Position numbers and translations under genes: made by a program. Below the pieces are notes generated by a model. That model ran no database searches and was not told the DNA's origin. It saw nothing but the letters and a program-made list of their open reading frames with translations. A stretch of DNA of 64,000 nucleotides from Edaphobacter lichenicola (GTDB lineage Bacteria > Acidobacteriota > Terriglobia > Terriglobales > Acidobacteriaceae). This document shows, in pieces, positions 8,507 to 17,109 of the stretch (the first letter of the stretch is position 1; the number at the start of each line of letters is the position of its first letter). Location of the stretch: the NCBI RefSeq assembly GCF_025264645.1, contig NZ_CP073696.1, positions 1,736,001 through 1,800,000 on the forward strand, written 5' to 3'.

Positions 8507-8827
8507 TTAGTACCCAGTTGTCTTCTTTTCGGACTTCTGCTGGCGCTCCGACGTGATCTGTGAGACGACCTTTCGAGCGATCCCAAATCCGCCCCCCTTC
8601 GAGATGGCTTTTGCCATCGTCTCGGATCCAAAGCTACTTAGCGTGTCAAAGGTTGCATCCTCATCCTTCATGTCGCCCCCCCAGCTGTCCTGGCCATGCT
8701 GCATCGGCTTGAGCAGCTCCTGCATCATCGTCGCCTCAAACTGCTGCGCGGCGTCTACCAGCTTCGCCTGCTTCCGGGCATCAAGTGCAGACGCAGGCTG
8801 ACTTGAAAGATTGGTAGGGATGTTCAT
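8507..8827 (-). CDS. flgJ: Rod-binding protein, FlgJ N-terminal domain only
   Basis: The 106-residue product matches only the rod-capping half of FlgJ (KLVDAAQQFEATMMQELLKP, then FGSETMAKAISKGGGFGIAR). The C-terminal muramidase domain found in Enterobacteria is missing, a common split form, so another peptidoglycan hydrolase must open the wall for the rod. The ATG overlaps the flgI stop as ATGA, so the two are translationally coupled. Confidence 0.88.
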   Translation of the reverse strand: MNIPTNLSSQPASALDARKQAKLVDAAQQFEATMMQELLKPMQHGQDSWGGDMKDEDATFDTLSSFGSETMAKAISKGGGFGIARKVVSQITSERQQKSEKKTTGY

Positions 8828-10011
8828 AGCACCTCAACCTCTGCTTCCAGAGCGCCCGCCGACTTCATCGCCTGGAGGATTGAGATGACATCTCTTGCCG
8901 ATGCCCCGATGGTCTGGAGGCTTCGAACCAGGTCGTCGACAGTCGCTCCCTGTTTCAGCTCGATACGATTCACCGGCTTGTCTTGTGCATCGATTCTTGT
9001 CTGTTGCACCACCTGGGTCGTACCACCGGAGGAGAAGGCGTTTGGCTGCGACACCTGGAACTCGCTTACCACGTTGACCGCCAGTCCGCCGTGAAGAATC
9101 GATACCGGCTGTAAGACAACCGTCCCTCCAATGACCACCGTTCCTGTCCGCTCATTCACGACCACCTTTGCCCGGGGATAGATGGGAACCTCGACGGACT
9201 CCACCTGGGCGAGAAGCGCGGGAATGTCCTCTCCGTTTGTCACCAAGAGGTCGATCTGCCTGCTGTCAACGACACGTGCTGCATCTCTTCCTAGTTCAAG
9301 GTTGATTGCCTTTTGCATCGCCTCGGCGCTACGAAAGTCTGCATCGTTCAGCAGGAGTGAAAACTCTTTCCGTCCCGCAAGTTCGAGAGGAACACCCCGC
9401 TCCACCATTGCACCCAAAGGAACCCGTGCAGTATTTGGATGGTTGAACTGCTTGATGTTTCCATTCACGCTGACCGAATAGCCACCGACGACCAGCGGCC
9501 CCTGCGCCTGCGCGTAGATCTTTCCATCTGCCCCGTAGAGTGGCGTCATCAGAAGCAATCCGCCTTCGAGGCTTCTCGCGTCGCCCGCGGAAGATACCGT
9601 AATATCCAACTTCGTTCCTGGTTTTGCAAACGGCGGCAGTGTCGCTGCCACAAATACCGCGGCAAGATTTTGTATACGGATCGATGCGGCCGGAACGCTG
9701 ACTCCCATTCGCAGCAGCGTCGAGGTCAAGGTTTGAACAGGGAACGTTGTCTGCTGGCTATCTCCCGTGCCCTGCAAGCCGACAACAATGCCATACCCTA
9801 CCAATTGGTTGTCGCGAATGCCCTCGATCGACGAGATGTCTTTAATTCGCGCCTCTCTCGACACCACTGGGGGTGGATCGGATGCAATCGCCGTCGCAGT
9901 CAACGTGAAAGGGACCACCAACAGAGCGACGATGCCGACGGCGGCTGCGCTGCTTGTCATCGTTGTCATCCAGCATGTTTGTACTTGATTGCTAACTGTC
10001 TGAGCCCGCAT
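8824..10011 (-). CDS. flgI: Flagellar P-ring protein
   Basis: FlgI forms the peptidoglycan-level bushing around the rod. The 395-residue precursor has a Sec signal peptide (VGIVALLVVPFTLTATAIAS) followed by the signature start of mature FlgI (ARIKDISSIEGIRDNQLVGY) and the end block DLVRSLQTIGASARDVISIL. The first ATG, 9 bases after flgH, leaves a long n-region; ATGs at 9969 or 9960 would give a more usual signal peptide. It lies directly downstream of flgH and is coupled to flgJ. Confidence 0.95.
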   Translation of the reverse strand: MRAQTVSNQVQTCWMTTMTSSAAAVGIVALLVVPFTLTATAIASDPPPVVSREARIKDISSIEGIRDNQLVGYGIVVGLQGTGDSQQTTFPVQTLTSTLLRMGVSVPAASIRIQNLAAVFVAATLPPFAKPGTKLDITVSSAGDARSLEGGLLLMTPLYGADGKIYAQAQGPLVVGGYSVSVNGNIKQFNHPNTARVPLGAMVERGVPLELAGRKEFSLLLNDADFRSAEAMQKAINLELGRDAARVVDSRQIDLLVTNGEDIPALLAQVESVEVPIYPRAKVVVNERTGTVVIGGTVVLQPVSILHGGLAVNVVSEFQVSQPNAFSSGGTTQVVQQTRIDAQDKPVNRIELKQGATVDDLVRSLQTIGASARDVISILQAMKSAGALEAEVEVL

Positions 10012-10020
10012 GGTTCACCA

Positions 10021-10872
10021 TTAGAAGACCAAAAGATTTTGCAGGAACCTGATCACAGGGTTCTGGCGGTGGGTGTAGTCGTTGATAATGCCCTTGCCTC
10101 GAACCTCAAGCTCAAGACTGGAGATGGCGGTTGAAAGTACCTGATTTTGCTGAGAGATGTCTTCAGGACGCACGAGACCGCGAAGCAGAATCGTCTGCGT
10201 CTGCTGACTGAACTCGACCTGGCGCGCCGCCTCGACCACAAGCATTCCGTTCGGCAGCACCTCCACCACCTGTCCGCCAAATGTCGTGTTCAAGCTCGAG
10301 TCGGTCGCACTGGTACCCTGAGCGTTCAAGGCAGACGATGCATTTTGCGTGATGATATTTTGCAGTGCGTTTCCAGCTTTCAGCTTTCCGAACAAGCCCG
10401 AAATTCCAGAGTTCGCAGAGGAGGCCCGCGAATTTTTTACGCTTCCGTCTGTCGAGGACGTGAGATTTTCCGCGACTACAACCTGGATAAGATCATGTGG
10501 TCTCATGGCACGAACGTCAGTCGTCATGCGAGTAAGCCGCCCGCTGTCTGCCCATATCGATCCTGGAGCGGCCAGCACAGTCGAATTCTCCGCGCGAACC
10601 CGATCCAGATAAGCGGTCAAGGACGTGGCTGCAACGTTGGGCTTTGGCTCGATTGCCTTCTTGATGGATGCCACTTGTGCTCGCAATGAGGCCGCAGCCA
10701 AAAGCAGAAGAAGTACAACGACTGTTCCGGCCATAAACCTGCCCGGACCACCCTGCCCACCTCGACCACCTCGCTGAAGCGATTCCGGACAGAGCGGTGC
10801 CACCGGGAGATGCAGGCTGGCGTACGCCTGACCATCGCTGCCGAGATACGAATTACCTGATAGTTGACTCAT
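10021..10872 (-). CDS. flgH: Flagellar L-ring protein
   Basis: FlgH forms the outer-membrane ring. Recognisable parts are MRPHDLIQVVVAENLTSSTD, FGGQVVEVLPNGMLVVEAAR and RGLVRPEDISQQNQVLSTAI, all typical of the family. As drawn it has 283 residues, with a 46-residue Gly-rich extension before a hydrophobic signal (MAGTVVVLLLLLAAASLRAQ). An internal ATG at 10734 would give 237 residues, close to the usual length. The longer start shares one base with the flgA stop (TAATG), which supports coupling. No lipobox cysteine is present, unlike enterobacterial FlgH. Confidence 0.92.
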   Translation of the reverse strand: MSQLSGNSYLGSDGQAYASLHLPVAPLCPESLQRGGRGGQGGPGRFMAGTVVVLLLLLAAASLRAQVASIKKAIEPKPNVAATSLTAYLDRVRAENSTVLAAPGSIWADSGRLTRMTTDVRAMRPHDLIQVVVAENLTSSTDGSVKNSRASSANSGISGLFGKLKAGNALQNIITQNASSALNAQGTSATDSSLNTTFGGQVVEVLPNGMLVVEAARQVEFSQQTQTILLRGLVRPEDISQQNQVLSTAISSLELEVRGKGIINDYTHRQNPVIRFLQNLLVF

Positions 10873-11417
10873 TATGGTTGCATCTCCACATCTGCCCTTC
10901 CACGAACGACGCCAGCAAACTCGGCTCTGGTTGATTGATCGTCTGTGCTTCGACGAAGCAACCGTACCCGTATCAACTTCCCCAGACCGCCGTTCTCTTC
11001 TGCAACGCCGGACATCTCAATTCGTAAAACAGCCTCTTGTCTCCACAATCGAACCGTGTCGCCAACGTGAACTAACGGAGTTGCATGGGCGTTATCGGGT
11101 ATCGCCTGCGGCTCGCTGAGTTGAATCTTTTGCGACGCTCCTGCCTCGCCTGTCGGAAGAGAAAAAACAGGGCGCTCGGGATGATCGCAGCTGGCAATCA
11201 TCGCCCATCGTTGACCTGACATTGGATCCGTCTGAATGCTTGTCACCCAATATCCACCTGCTGTCAGCGGCGCCTGGGACGAACCCGGCTTCATGGACTC
11301 GACCGCGGCCGTGGGCGTGCTGTAGCAGGCGGCCCGCGCTGATGCGAGCCCTGCCAGGCAAAGCATCGAAGACCAGAAGCGACGGTATCGGACTGCGGAA
11401 CAGCGACGATAGCTCAT
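10872..11417 (-). CDS. flgA: Flagella basal body P-ring formation protein FlgA (SAF domain)
   Basis: FlgA is the periplasmic chaperone for P-ring assembly. The 181-residue product has an N-terminal signal sequence ending near LAGLASARAA. Its C-terminal half is FlgA/SAF-like: VHVGDTVRLWRQEAVLRIEM, then GKLIRVRL and the end block EFAGVVRGRADVEM. The N-terminal half is poorly conserved. It lies 7 bases after flgG and overlaps flgH by one base. Confidence 0.82.
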   Translation of the reverse strand: MSYRRCSAVRYRRFWSSMLCLAGLASARAACYSTPTAAVESMKPGSSQAPLTAGGYWVTSIQTDPMSGQRWAMIASCDHPERPVFSLPTGEAGASQKIQLSEPQAIPDNAHATPLVHVGDTVRLWRQEAVLRIEMSGVAEENGGLGKLIRVRLLRRSTDDQSTRAEFAGVVRGRADVEMQP

Positions 11418-11424
11418 GACGCTC

Positions 11425-12213
11425 CTAGCGAATCAGACCGTTGATCTGGGAGTACATATCGTCTGCGACGTGGATGACTTTGGAGTTGCTCTCATAGGCA
11501 CGCTGGGCCAGAATCATCTGAACAAACTCTGTGACAACGTCGACGTTCGAGTTCTCGAGACTCCCCTGTTGCAGCGCGCCCATCCCGCTATTTCCGCCCG
11601 GCGCGTCCGTGATGGGATTGCCGGATGCGGTCGTCTGTTGCAGAAGATTGCCGCCAATCGAACTCAGCCCACCGGGGTTTGGAAAGTTTGCCAGTTGCAT
11701 CGTTCCAAGTTGCGCCGCGTTGGTCTGCCCCGGCAGCGTCGCGGTGACCACCCCATATTGAGAGATCACGACATTGCTCGCATTGGCGGGAACTGTGATC
11801 GCAGGCAGCACCGTGTCACCATCTGAGGTTGTGATTGTGCCTTGATTGTTGACCTGAAAGTTGCCGGCCCGTGTGTAGCCAATGGTTCCGTTTGGCAGCG
11901 ATACCTGAAAAAATCCAGCGCCCTGAATCTCAAGATCATAGGTATTGCCAGTCGTGTTGGGATCACCCTGCGTCATGATGACTTCGCTCGCTGATGTTTT
12001 GGTTCCGAGGCCAACCTGAAGGCCTGCCGAGATGGTTTGCTGGCTGTCGGCCGCGCCCGGAGTGACTAAATTCTGATACATCATGTCTTCAAACTGGACC
12101 TGCCGCTGGCGAAATCCTGCCGTCCCTGAGTTGGCGAGATTGTTCGCAATCGTGTCCAGATTTGTCTGCTGGGCACTCATGCCGCTTGCCGCTGTATATA
12201 AAGCACGAATCAT
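11425..12213 (-). CDS. flgG: Flagellar basal-body distal rod protein
   Basis: The 262-residue protein has the canonical FlgG ends: IRALYTAASGMSAQQTNLDT and the ANNLANSGTAGFR motif at the N-terminus, and EFVQMILAQRAYESNSKVIH at the C-terminus. It forms the distal rod beneath the hook. AGGAG precedes ATG 12213. It follows flgF after a 48-base gap. Confidence 0.97.
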   Translation of the reverse strand: MIRALYTAASGMSAQQTNLDTIANNLANSGTAGFRQRQVQFEDMMYQNLVTPGAADSQQTISAGLQVGLGTKTSASEVIMTQGDPNTTGNTYDLEIQGAGFFQVSLPNGTIGYTRAGNFQVNNQGTITTSDGDTVLPAITVPANASNVVISQYGVVTATLPGQTNAAQLGTMQLANFPNPGGLSSIGGNLLQQTTASGNPITDAPGGNSGMGALQQGSLENSNVDVVTEFVQMILAQRAYESNSKVIHVADDMYSQINGLIR

Positions 12214-12261
12214 TTCAAGCTCCTTTTAAAGTTGTGGCAAAACCTTCCGAACAGATCCCCG

Positions 12262-13017
12262 TCACACGCGAGGCAGATCCTCCGACGCGGTCTTGTCAAA
12301 GTCGTTGTTGAAGACGCTGAGTGCCTTTTGCATCATCTCTGCCTGTCGCTGCACCAGGACCAGCTGCATCGTTCCGTGAACAGCATCTTCGTTGGCTCCT
12401 TCGACCGAGCCCTGTTCCACCGAGGCGTTGGATGGAATCGGCTTCGCACCATTTGCGGAAAAACGATTCGTCCCCTCTGCCGTCAGGACAGACTGATCGG
12501 CAAAGTCAAAGACACCGACTTTTCCCACGACTGCGTTGCCATCGACCGTCGCGACAGAGACACTCCCATCGGGCGAGACGTTGATGGTGCCAGTGGGAAT
12601 ATTGATCGGCTTCATGTTTCCGTCCAGCACCGGCTCGCCCTGGCTGGTCTGGAGGACTCCCGTTGCCGATCGCGCGAAGGAGCCATCGCGGGTGTAACGA
12701 ACGCCGTTTGCCGTTTGAATGGCGAAGAATCCCTGGCCCTCAAGCGCAAGGTCGAGCGGATTTCCAGTCGTCTTCAACTCACCTTGGCCAAGATCTAGCC
12801 TGTTTCCGCCCAATACGCCGAAGCCATTAACGGACGAGCCGACCTGAGAGGCGGTCTCGGGGTCCTGATCGACCCCGCCGACGAGGACGCCGCTGAAGTA
12901 GTCACGCTGCGCGCGGAACCCAGCTGTTCCTGCATTGGCAAGATTGTTGGCGGCTGTATCGAGCGCTTGAGTGCGCGAGAGCAGTCCGGTGTATGCTGCG
13001 TAGGTTCCGCTATCCAT
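12262..13017 (-). CDS. flgF: Flagellar basal-body proximal rod protein
   Basis: The 251-residue product is a FlgF/FlgG-type rod protein: DSGTYAAYTGLLSRTQALDT and AANNLANAGTAGFRAQRDYF at the start, and a C-terminal axial helix (HGTMQLVLVQRQAEMMQKAL). The divergence of the C-terminus from FlgG and its position as first gene support FlgF. It heads the ten-gene minus-strand flagellar operon and is divergent from the CheY-like gene. Confidence 0.9.
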   Translation of the reverse strand: MDSGTYAAYTGLLSRTQALDTAANNLANAGTAGFRAQRDYFSGVLVGGVDQDPETASQVGSSVNGFGVLGGNRLDLGQGELKTTGNPLDLALEGQGFFAIQTANGVRYTRDGSFARSATGVLQTSQGEPVLDGNMKPINIPTGTINVSPDGSVSVATVDGNAVVGKVGVFDFADQSVLTAEGTNRFSANGAKPIPSNASVEQGSVEGANEDAVHGTMQLVLVQRQAEMMQKALSVFNNDFDKTASEDLPRV

Positions 13018-13151
13018 GCCACGTGCTAAAGCAGTTCAGTGGCCGAAGTTAAAGAGCCGACGGTTAGAAAGCACTAAGAGTGAGTCGCTCAAGATTGGCT
13101 CGGAGGTGCCGATACAGCAATCAGACCAAAAACAGTCCTTGGGAGGGTCGG

Positions 13152-13544
13152 TTGCGAGCTTTAATTATTGATGATTCGGCTGTGATGAGGAAGGTGATCG
13201 AACGGGCGCTGGGACAGGCTGGCCTTGACCTGAGTGAGGTGTTGCAAGCCTCTAATGGAGAGGAGGCGCTCCAGACTCTTCGGGACAATCCGGGTGGTGC
13301 CAATGCGTTGGGGTTGATTCTGAGTGATATCAATATGCCGGTGATGGATGGGCTGCAGTTTCTCGAAGCGAGGAAGCAGCAGAATCTGGCGCCAGGCGTG
13401 CCCGTCGTCATGATTACGACGGAAGGCAATGAGACGTTTGTGATGCGGGCCATTGCGGCAGGCGCGCAGGGCTATATCTGCAAGCCGTTCACCGCGGAGC
13501 AGGTGAAGGCGCGCGTGCTTCCGCTGCTGAGAGCCGCCGTATAG
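13152..13544 (+). CDS. CheY-like single-domain response regulator
   Basis: The 130-residue protein is a stand-alone receiver domain. The acidic pair is in ALIIDDSAVMRKVIERALG, the phosphoacceptor aspartate in LILSDINMPVMDGLQFL, the Thr in VVMITTEGNE, and the Lys in GYICKPFTAEQVKARV. TTG 13152 fits the domain boundary and has GGGAGG upstream; an earlier in-frame ATG would add 24 basic residues unlike the family. The MPVMDG signature and the flagellar neighbours suggest a chemotaxis role. Confidence 0.88.
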   Translation: MRALIIDDSAVMRKVIERALGQAGLDLSEVLQASNGEEALQTLRDNPGGANALGLILSDINMPVMDGLQFLEARKQQNLAPGVPVVMITTEGNETFVMRAIAAGAQGYICKPFTAEQVKARVLPLLRAAV

Positions 13545-13632
13545 CCGACCTGTCGTGAATCGGTTGTGAATCGGTCGTTATCGCTTGTTAGGCCATCGCG
13601 AAACATAAACCATAAGCAGGAAGAGGACGATT

Positions 13633-14085
13633 GTGGCAAATGTGCAAGATGAGGCAGTGACTCGGCTCGACTCGGCAGTCTCAGAGGTCTTCGAGACGAT
13701 GCTGGCGCGAAGCTGCGACCCTTTGGATGGTGAGGTCGACACGGTGGAAGGACGAATCGTGGCGAGGATTCAATTTACAGGCGCCGTCGACGGCGAGTGT
13801 CTTCTCTACGCAAGCCAGGCAACGGCGTCGGTGACGGCCGAGGCTTTGCTTGGAACTCCATCGGAGCCGCACGATCCAATGGTGGCGGACGCGATCGGTG
13901 AGCTCTGCAACATGATCGCCGGCGGCTGGAAGAGCAAACTCGCGTCTCCGGACTCGAACTGCACCATCTCCACTCCGGCAGTGACCCGCGATGGATTTGA
14001 AGGATATCAAGCCAGGTTCACAACCCGGTTCAGCCGTAACTATTCGTTTCAGGGAAATGTCTTTGGCGTCGTACTCGCCTTCTAA
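13633..14085 (+). CDS. CheX/CheC-like chemotaxis protein
   Basis: The 150-residue product has the CheX-type signature DAIGELCNMIAGGWKSKLA (E-x2-N), the active-site pattern of CheC/CheX/FliY phosphatases that dephosphorylate CheY-P. A second copy of that motif is not obvious, which favours CheX over CheC. The start is GTG 13633 with GAGG 7-8 bases upstream. It lies 88 bases after the CheY-like gene in the same direction, so it may act on that regulator. Confidence 0.8.
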   Translation: MANVQDEAVTRLDSAVSEVFETMLARSCDPLDGEVDTVEGRIVARIQFTGAVDGECLLYASQATASVTAEALLGTPSEPHDPMVADAIGELCNMIAGGWKSKLASPDSNCTISTPAVTRDGFEGYQARFTTRFSRNYSFQGNVFGVVLAF

Positions 14086-14502
14086 GGAATCCCCACTCCC
14101 CTTCCCGGGTACATCATGGAGAAGGTGTGCGGCATGCCGAAGCTAATCTCTTGTGCTGCACAGGAAAGCCTCGACAGATGCGGGGACTTCTTGGTTTGAA
14201 TACTCGGATGAAAAAATAACGGTACGACCCTCCTCAAGTCGAGATGCCTTCATCAGAGCATCCACGATCAGGCTGTCAGTACAATTGGACACTGCCGAAG
14301 CGATGCTAAAGTACGATATCGTTGCGGCAGTGGACCACCGTGAGCCTCGAGTTTTACACTCAAGCGGTCCTGCGGGTGCCTCCGTCTTGCAAAGACCGAG
14401 GGTGACTCGCGGTAACTCTGCGGTGCTGCTGTCAGCATGGATTGTCTGCGTCACTATCTGAAGATACTTTTCACCTAAACCTGACTCGAGGAGAACTGTT
14501 TT
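14086..14502 (+). other. Intergenic region without a supported gene
   Basis: This stretch of 417 bases between the CheX-like and GyrI-like genes has open frames on both strands, but none has family resemblance, a ribosome site or plausible composition. I see no tRNA or clear terminator in it. Confidence 0.4.
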
Positions 14503-15015
14503 ATGACGGAGAGCCAAACGCGCGGGGATACAACGAATCCGGAGAGGCTTGAAGCGCCGAGATTCGAAGATGGAGATACGAAACTCATCGCAGGGTTGCG
14601 CGGTCACTACACAAGCGAGACGATGAAAGACATTCCGGCTCTGTGGCAGCGCTTTGCGCCGCACATTGGCAAGATCCCAGGGCAGGTTGGTGGCGTAGCG
14701 TACGGTGTGTGTTTTCCTCTGTCGGACGGATTTGATTATCTCGCGGGAGTTGAAGTGCTCAGTGCTTCGGGACTACCGGATGACCTCACCGTGGTGACGA
14801 TGCCAGTCCAGCGATATGCGGTCTTCACGCATCAGGGCCACATCTCGAAGCTTCAGGACACATGCGATGCGATCGAGCGCGAGTGGTTGCCGAGATCCCA
14901 ATACGCCTTCGTGCACGGGCTACCCGGGACACCCGGTTTTTTTGAGCGTTACGGCGAGAGCTTCGACCCCAAGGTCGGCGCAGGGGATGTTGAGGTGTGG
15001 GTGCCGATTAAATAG
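14503..15015 (+). CDS. GyrI-like small-molecule (effector) binding protein
   Basis: The 170-residue protein resembles the AraC effector-binding/GyrI-like domain: FEDGDTKLIAGLRGHYTSET near the start, YGVCFPLSDGFDYLAGVEV in the middle, and the MPVQRYAVFTHQGHISKLQD segment typical of this fold, ending with VEVWVPIK. No DNA-binding domain is attached, so it is a stand-alone binding domain. GGAG precedes the ATG. The ligand is unknown, and the neighbours do not indicate one. Confidence 0.8.
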   Translation: MTESQTRGDTTNPERLEAPRFEDGDTKLIAGLRGHYTSETMKDIPALWQRFAPHIGKIPGQVGGVAYGVCFPLSDGFDYLAGVEVLSASGLPDDLTVVTMPVQRYAVFTHQGHISKLQDTCDAIEREWLPRSQYAFVHGLPGTPGFFERYGESFDPKVGAGDVEVWVPIK

Positions 15016-15392
15016 ACGAGTCTTGAACAGGTACCCTGGCATCTCTCGCAATGCGGACGTCCCAATGCTGGAAACTCCGGGTCACCTGTTTTATTTGGTG
15101 TACCTCATCTGCAGCGGGCAGGGCGTCCCAACACCTGTCAAGCCCCCATCCGCCCTAAACTGCTGTCGTAGCGATAGTTACGCGTGGCGCATGTACCCTC
15201 CCCACTCCTCTATACTGGAAGAAGCGTTAAGACATCGCGTCCGGGAACTTTGGAGAAAGGGTCTATCGCCCTAACTCCTTTGTTATTAAATATTTGGGTG
15301 CAAGTCCTTTGTTTGGAGATATTTAGAGAGATACGTTTAGCGCAACTAGTTGATTACAAGCAACTTAGACAGAGGGACGGGGGGGGAGGGGT
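15016..15392 (+). other. Intergenic region upstream of pdxT, AT-richer
   Basis: This gap of 377 bases has no supported gene. Its last third is AT-richer than the surroundings and holds the 29-base tandem repeat listed at 15273-15330. It ends in a G-rich run that provides the pdxT ribosome site. Confidence 0.4.
15273..15330 (+). repeat. Two-copy 29-bp tandem repeat with AAsTCCTTTGTT core
   Basis: AACTCCTTTGTT (15273-15284) and AAGTCCTTTGTT (15302-15313) recur with a period of 29 bases. Each is followed 5 bases later by ATATTT. The copies agree at the 12-base core (one mismatch) and at ATATTT. It lies about 80 bases before pdxT. Function is unknown. Confidence 0.5.
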
Positions 15393-16088
15393 ATGGCAAC
15401 GATTGACGAAACAACAGACGAGGCGACCGGCAAGGTGGATCGCTCCGCCTCGCCCATTATAGGCATCCTGGCCCTTCAAGGCGCTTACGAAGCCCACGCG
15501 AGCATCCTGGCCACCCTCGGCATCTCGACCAGACTCATCCGCACTCCGGACGAACTCTTCACCAACGAAGACCAACCCAGCGTCGATGGCCTCATTCTTC
15601 CCGGTGGCGAGTCCACCACCATGCTGAAGTTCCTTGAGCGCAACCGCTTCCTCGACACCCTCACCACGTTCGTCAAGACCACCCCAACGTTCGGCACCTG
15701 TGCCGGCGCTATCCTCCTGGCCAAAGACGTCCAGCGCCCCGCCCAAACCTCCCTCGGCGCCCTCGATATCACGGTCGAACGCAACGCCTACGGTCGCCAG
15801 ATCGACTCCACCATCCTCACCGTCCCAACCGAACTCCCCGGCGGCCCACTCGAGATGGTCTTTATCCGCGCTCCTCGCATCACCCGCACCGGCTCTGAAG
15901 TCAAAACCCTCGCCTCCCGCGACGGCTTCCCCGTTCTCGTCCGCCAAGACCACATCCTTGCCGCCACCTTCCATCCCGAACTCGGCCACGACCCTCGCGT
16001 CCATCAGCTCTTCCTCGATCTCATTCGCGCCCACGTCAATCCAATCTCTCCTCGCATCCTTATGCCATCTTTACGTCCGGCTCAATAG
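15393..16088 (+). CDS. pdxT: Pyridoxal 5'-phosphate synthase glutaminase subunit
   Basis: PdxT is the glutaminase that supplies ammonia to PdxS for vitamin B6 synthesis. The 231-residue protein has the class-I-like triad: catalytic Cys in TFGTCAGAILLA and His-Glu in TFHPELG. The family motifs GILALQGAYEAH and LILPGGESTTMLKF are present. An extra N-terminal stretch of about 20 residues precedes the usual start. ATG 15393 has a very strong GGGGAGGGG site. No pdxS is present in the window, although the two are often adjacent. Confidence 0.96.
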   Translation: MATIDETTDEATGKVDRSASPIIGILALQGAYEAHASILATLGISTRLIRTPDELFTNEDQPSVDGLILPGGESTTMLKFLERNRFLDTLTTFVKTTPTFGTCAGAILLAKDVQRPAQTSLGALDITVERNAYGRQIDSTILTVPTELPGGPLEMVFIRAPRITRTGSEVKTLASRDGFPVLVRQDHILAATFHPELGHDPRVHQLFLDLIRAHVNPISPRILMPSLRPAQ

Positions 16089-16097
16089 CATCGAAGG

Positions 16098-16301
16098 ATG
16101 CACTCCCATCCAGCCACGACCAAGATCATCAAGTCAGGCAAGTCCGGAAGCCTCTATCTCCTCTTCACCGGCAACAGAAAACAATCCGACGATCTGGCTG
16201 CCGACGCCGTCACCGAGGTCCTCATCTCGCTCCTTATCGCGGTCGCCGCAGTCGTCGTCACTGTCTGCATCTACGCCTTCGCCACCGGCAAACTAGGCTA
16301 G
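16098..16301 (+). CDS. Small single-span membrane protein (67 aa)
   Basis: The product has a polar N-terminal half and one long transmembrane helix (EVLISLLIAVAAVVVTVCIY) near the C-terminus. It starts 9 bases after pdxT and ends 43 bases before coxB, in the same direction. I do not recognise the family. It could be an accessory of the oxidase that follows, but position is the only support. Confidence 0.5.
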   Translation: MHSHPATTKIIKSGKSGSLYLLFTGNRKQSDDLAADAVTEVLISLLIAVAAVVVTVCIYAFATGKLG

Positions 16302-16332
16302 CGGCAGACGAGTCACCCGCCCGCAGACAAGA

Positions 16333-16338
16333 TATCCT
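16333..16338 (+). promoter_or_regulatory. -10-like box TATCCT for a leaderless start
   Basis: TATCCT lies 6 bases before the GTG start of coxB, which has no Shine-Dalgarno sequence. Confidence 0.45.
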
Positions 16339-16344
16339 GCAGAT

Positions 16345-17109
16345 GTGACCCTCCACCGCATCGTGAGCGTCTGCCTCCACCGAACCGCAATCGACCAGCC
16401 CTGGTGGTTGCCCGCCGACGCCAGCGCCCACGGCCCCGCGCTCGACCACCACCTCCGCCTCAACCTCTGGATCGCCCTCGCACTCCTCGCTCTGGCCCAC
16501 CTGATCCTGCTCATCGGACTCCTGGCCAAGCGCAACGCCGAACCGACCCACCTCTGGCGCATCGAATACCTTCCCCTCGCCGCCCTCGCCCTCCTCTTCG
16601 GAACCCTCACCCTCAAAGCCGAGCGGCTCTGGGCAGCAACTCGCTACACCGGAGCCTCGCTCACCGCCCTTCAGGTCGAGGTCACCGGAGCCCAGTTCGC
16701 CTGGTACTTCCGCTACCCCGGCCTTGACGCCACCTTCGGCACCACCCGCCCTCAGCTCGTCGCCCCCGGCGAAGGCAATCCCCTCGGCCTAGACAGCGCC
16801 GACCCGCACTCCGCCGACGACCTTGTCTCCTCTGAACTCGTCCTCCCCGCCAACCGCGAAGTAGACCTGCGTCTCAACGCCCAGGACGTCATCCACGGCT
16901 TCTCCATCCCCGAGATGCGCCTCAAGCAGAACGCCGTTCCCGGCCAGACCATCCACCTCCACTTCACCCCCACCACCCTCGGCACCTACGCGATCCTCTG
17001 CACCCAGCTCTGCGGCCTCGGCCACTACCGCATGAACGCAACCCTCCGCATCCTCCCACCCGATCAGTTCGCCACATGGCTCGCCACAAAACAAAAGGCG
17101 GCCCAATGA
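16345..17109 (+). CDS. coxB: Cytochrome c oxidase subunit II
   Basis: Subunit II receives electrons from cytochrome c at the CuA centre. The 254-residue protein has two N-terminal membrane helices (LNLWIALALLALAHLILLIG and LPLAALALLFGTL) and a periplasmic cupredoxin domain. The CuA ligands are visible: His in DVIHGFSIPEM and the cluster CTQLCGLGHYRM. The usual Glu between the two Cys is Gln here. The start is GTG 16345. There is no fused cytochrome c domain. The stop overlaps the ctaD start as ATGA. Confidence 0.93.
   Translation: MTLHRIVSVCLHRTAIDQPWWLPADASAHGPALDHHLRLNLWIALALLALAHLILLIGLLAKRNAEPTHLWRIEYLPLAALALLFGTLTLKAERLWAATRYTGASLTALQVEVTGAQFAWYFRYPGLDATFGTTRPQLVAPGEGNPLGLDSADPHSADDLVSSELVLPANREVDLRLNAQDVIHGFSIPEMRLKQNAVPGQTIHLHFTPTTLGTYAILCTQLCGLGHYRMNATLRILPPDQFATWLATKQKAAQ

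Noticed and set aside
13555-13575. Direct repeat GTGAATCGGT, two copies 11 bases apart, after the CheY-like gene
   Set aside because: Only two short copies without symmetry or regulatory position; likely chance or slippage.
14143-14664. 173-residue minus-strand frame covering the gap before the GyrI-like gene
   Set aside because: It overlaps the clear start of the GyrI-like gene on the other strand, has no ribosome site, and its sequence looks random.
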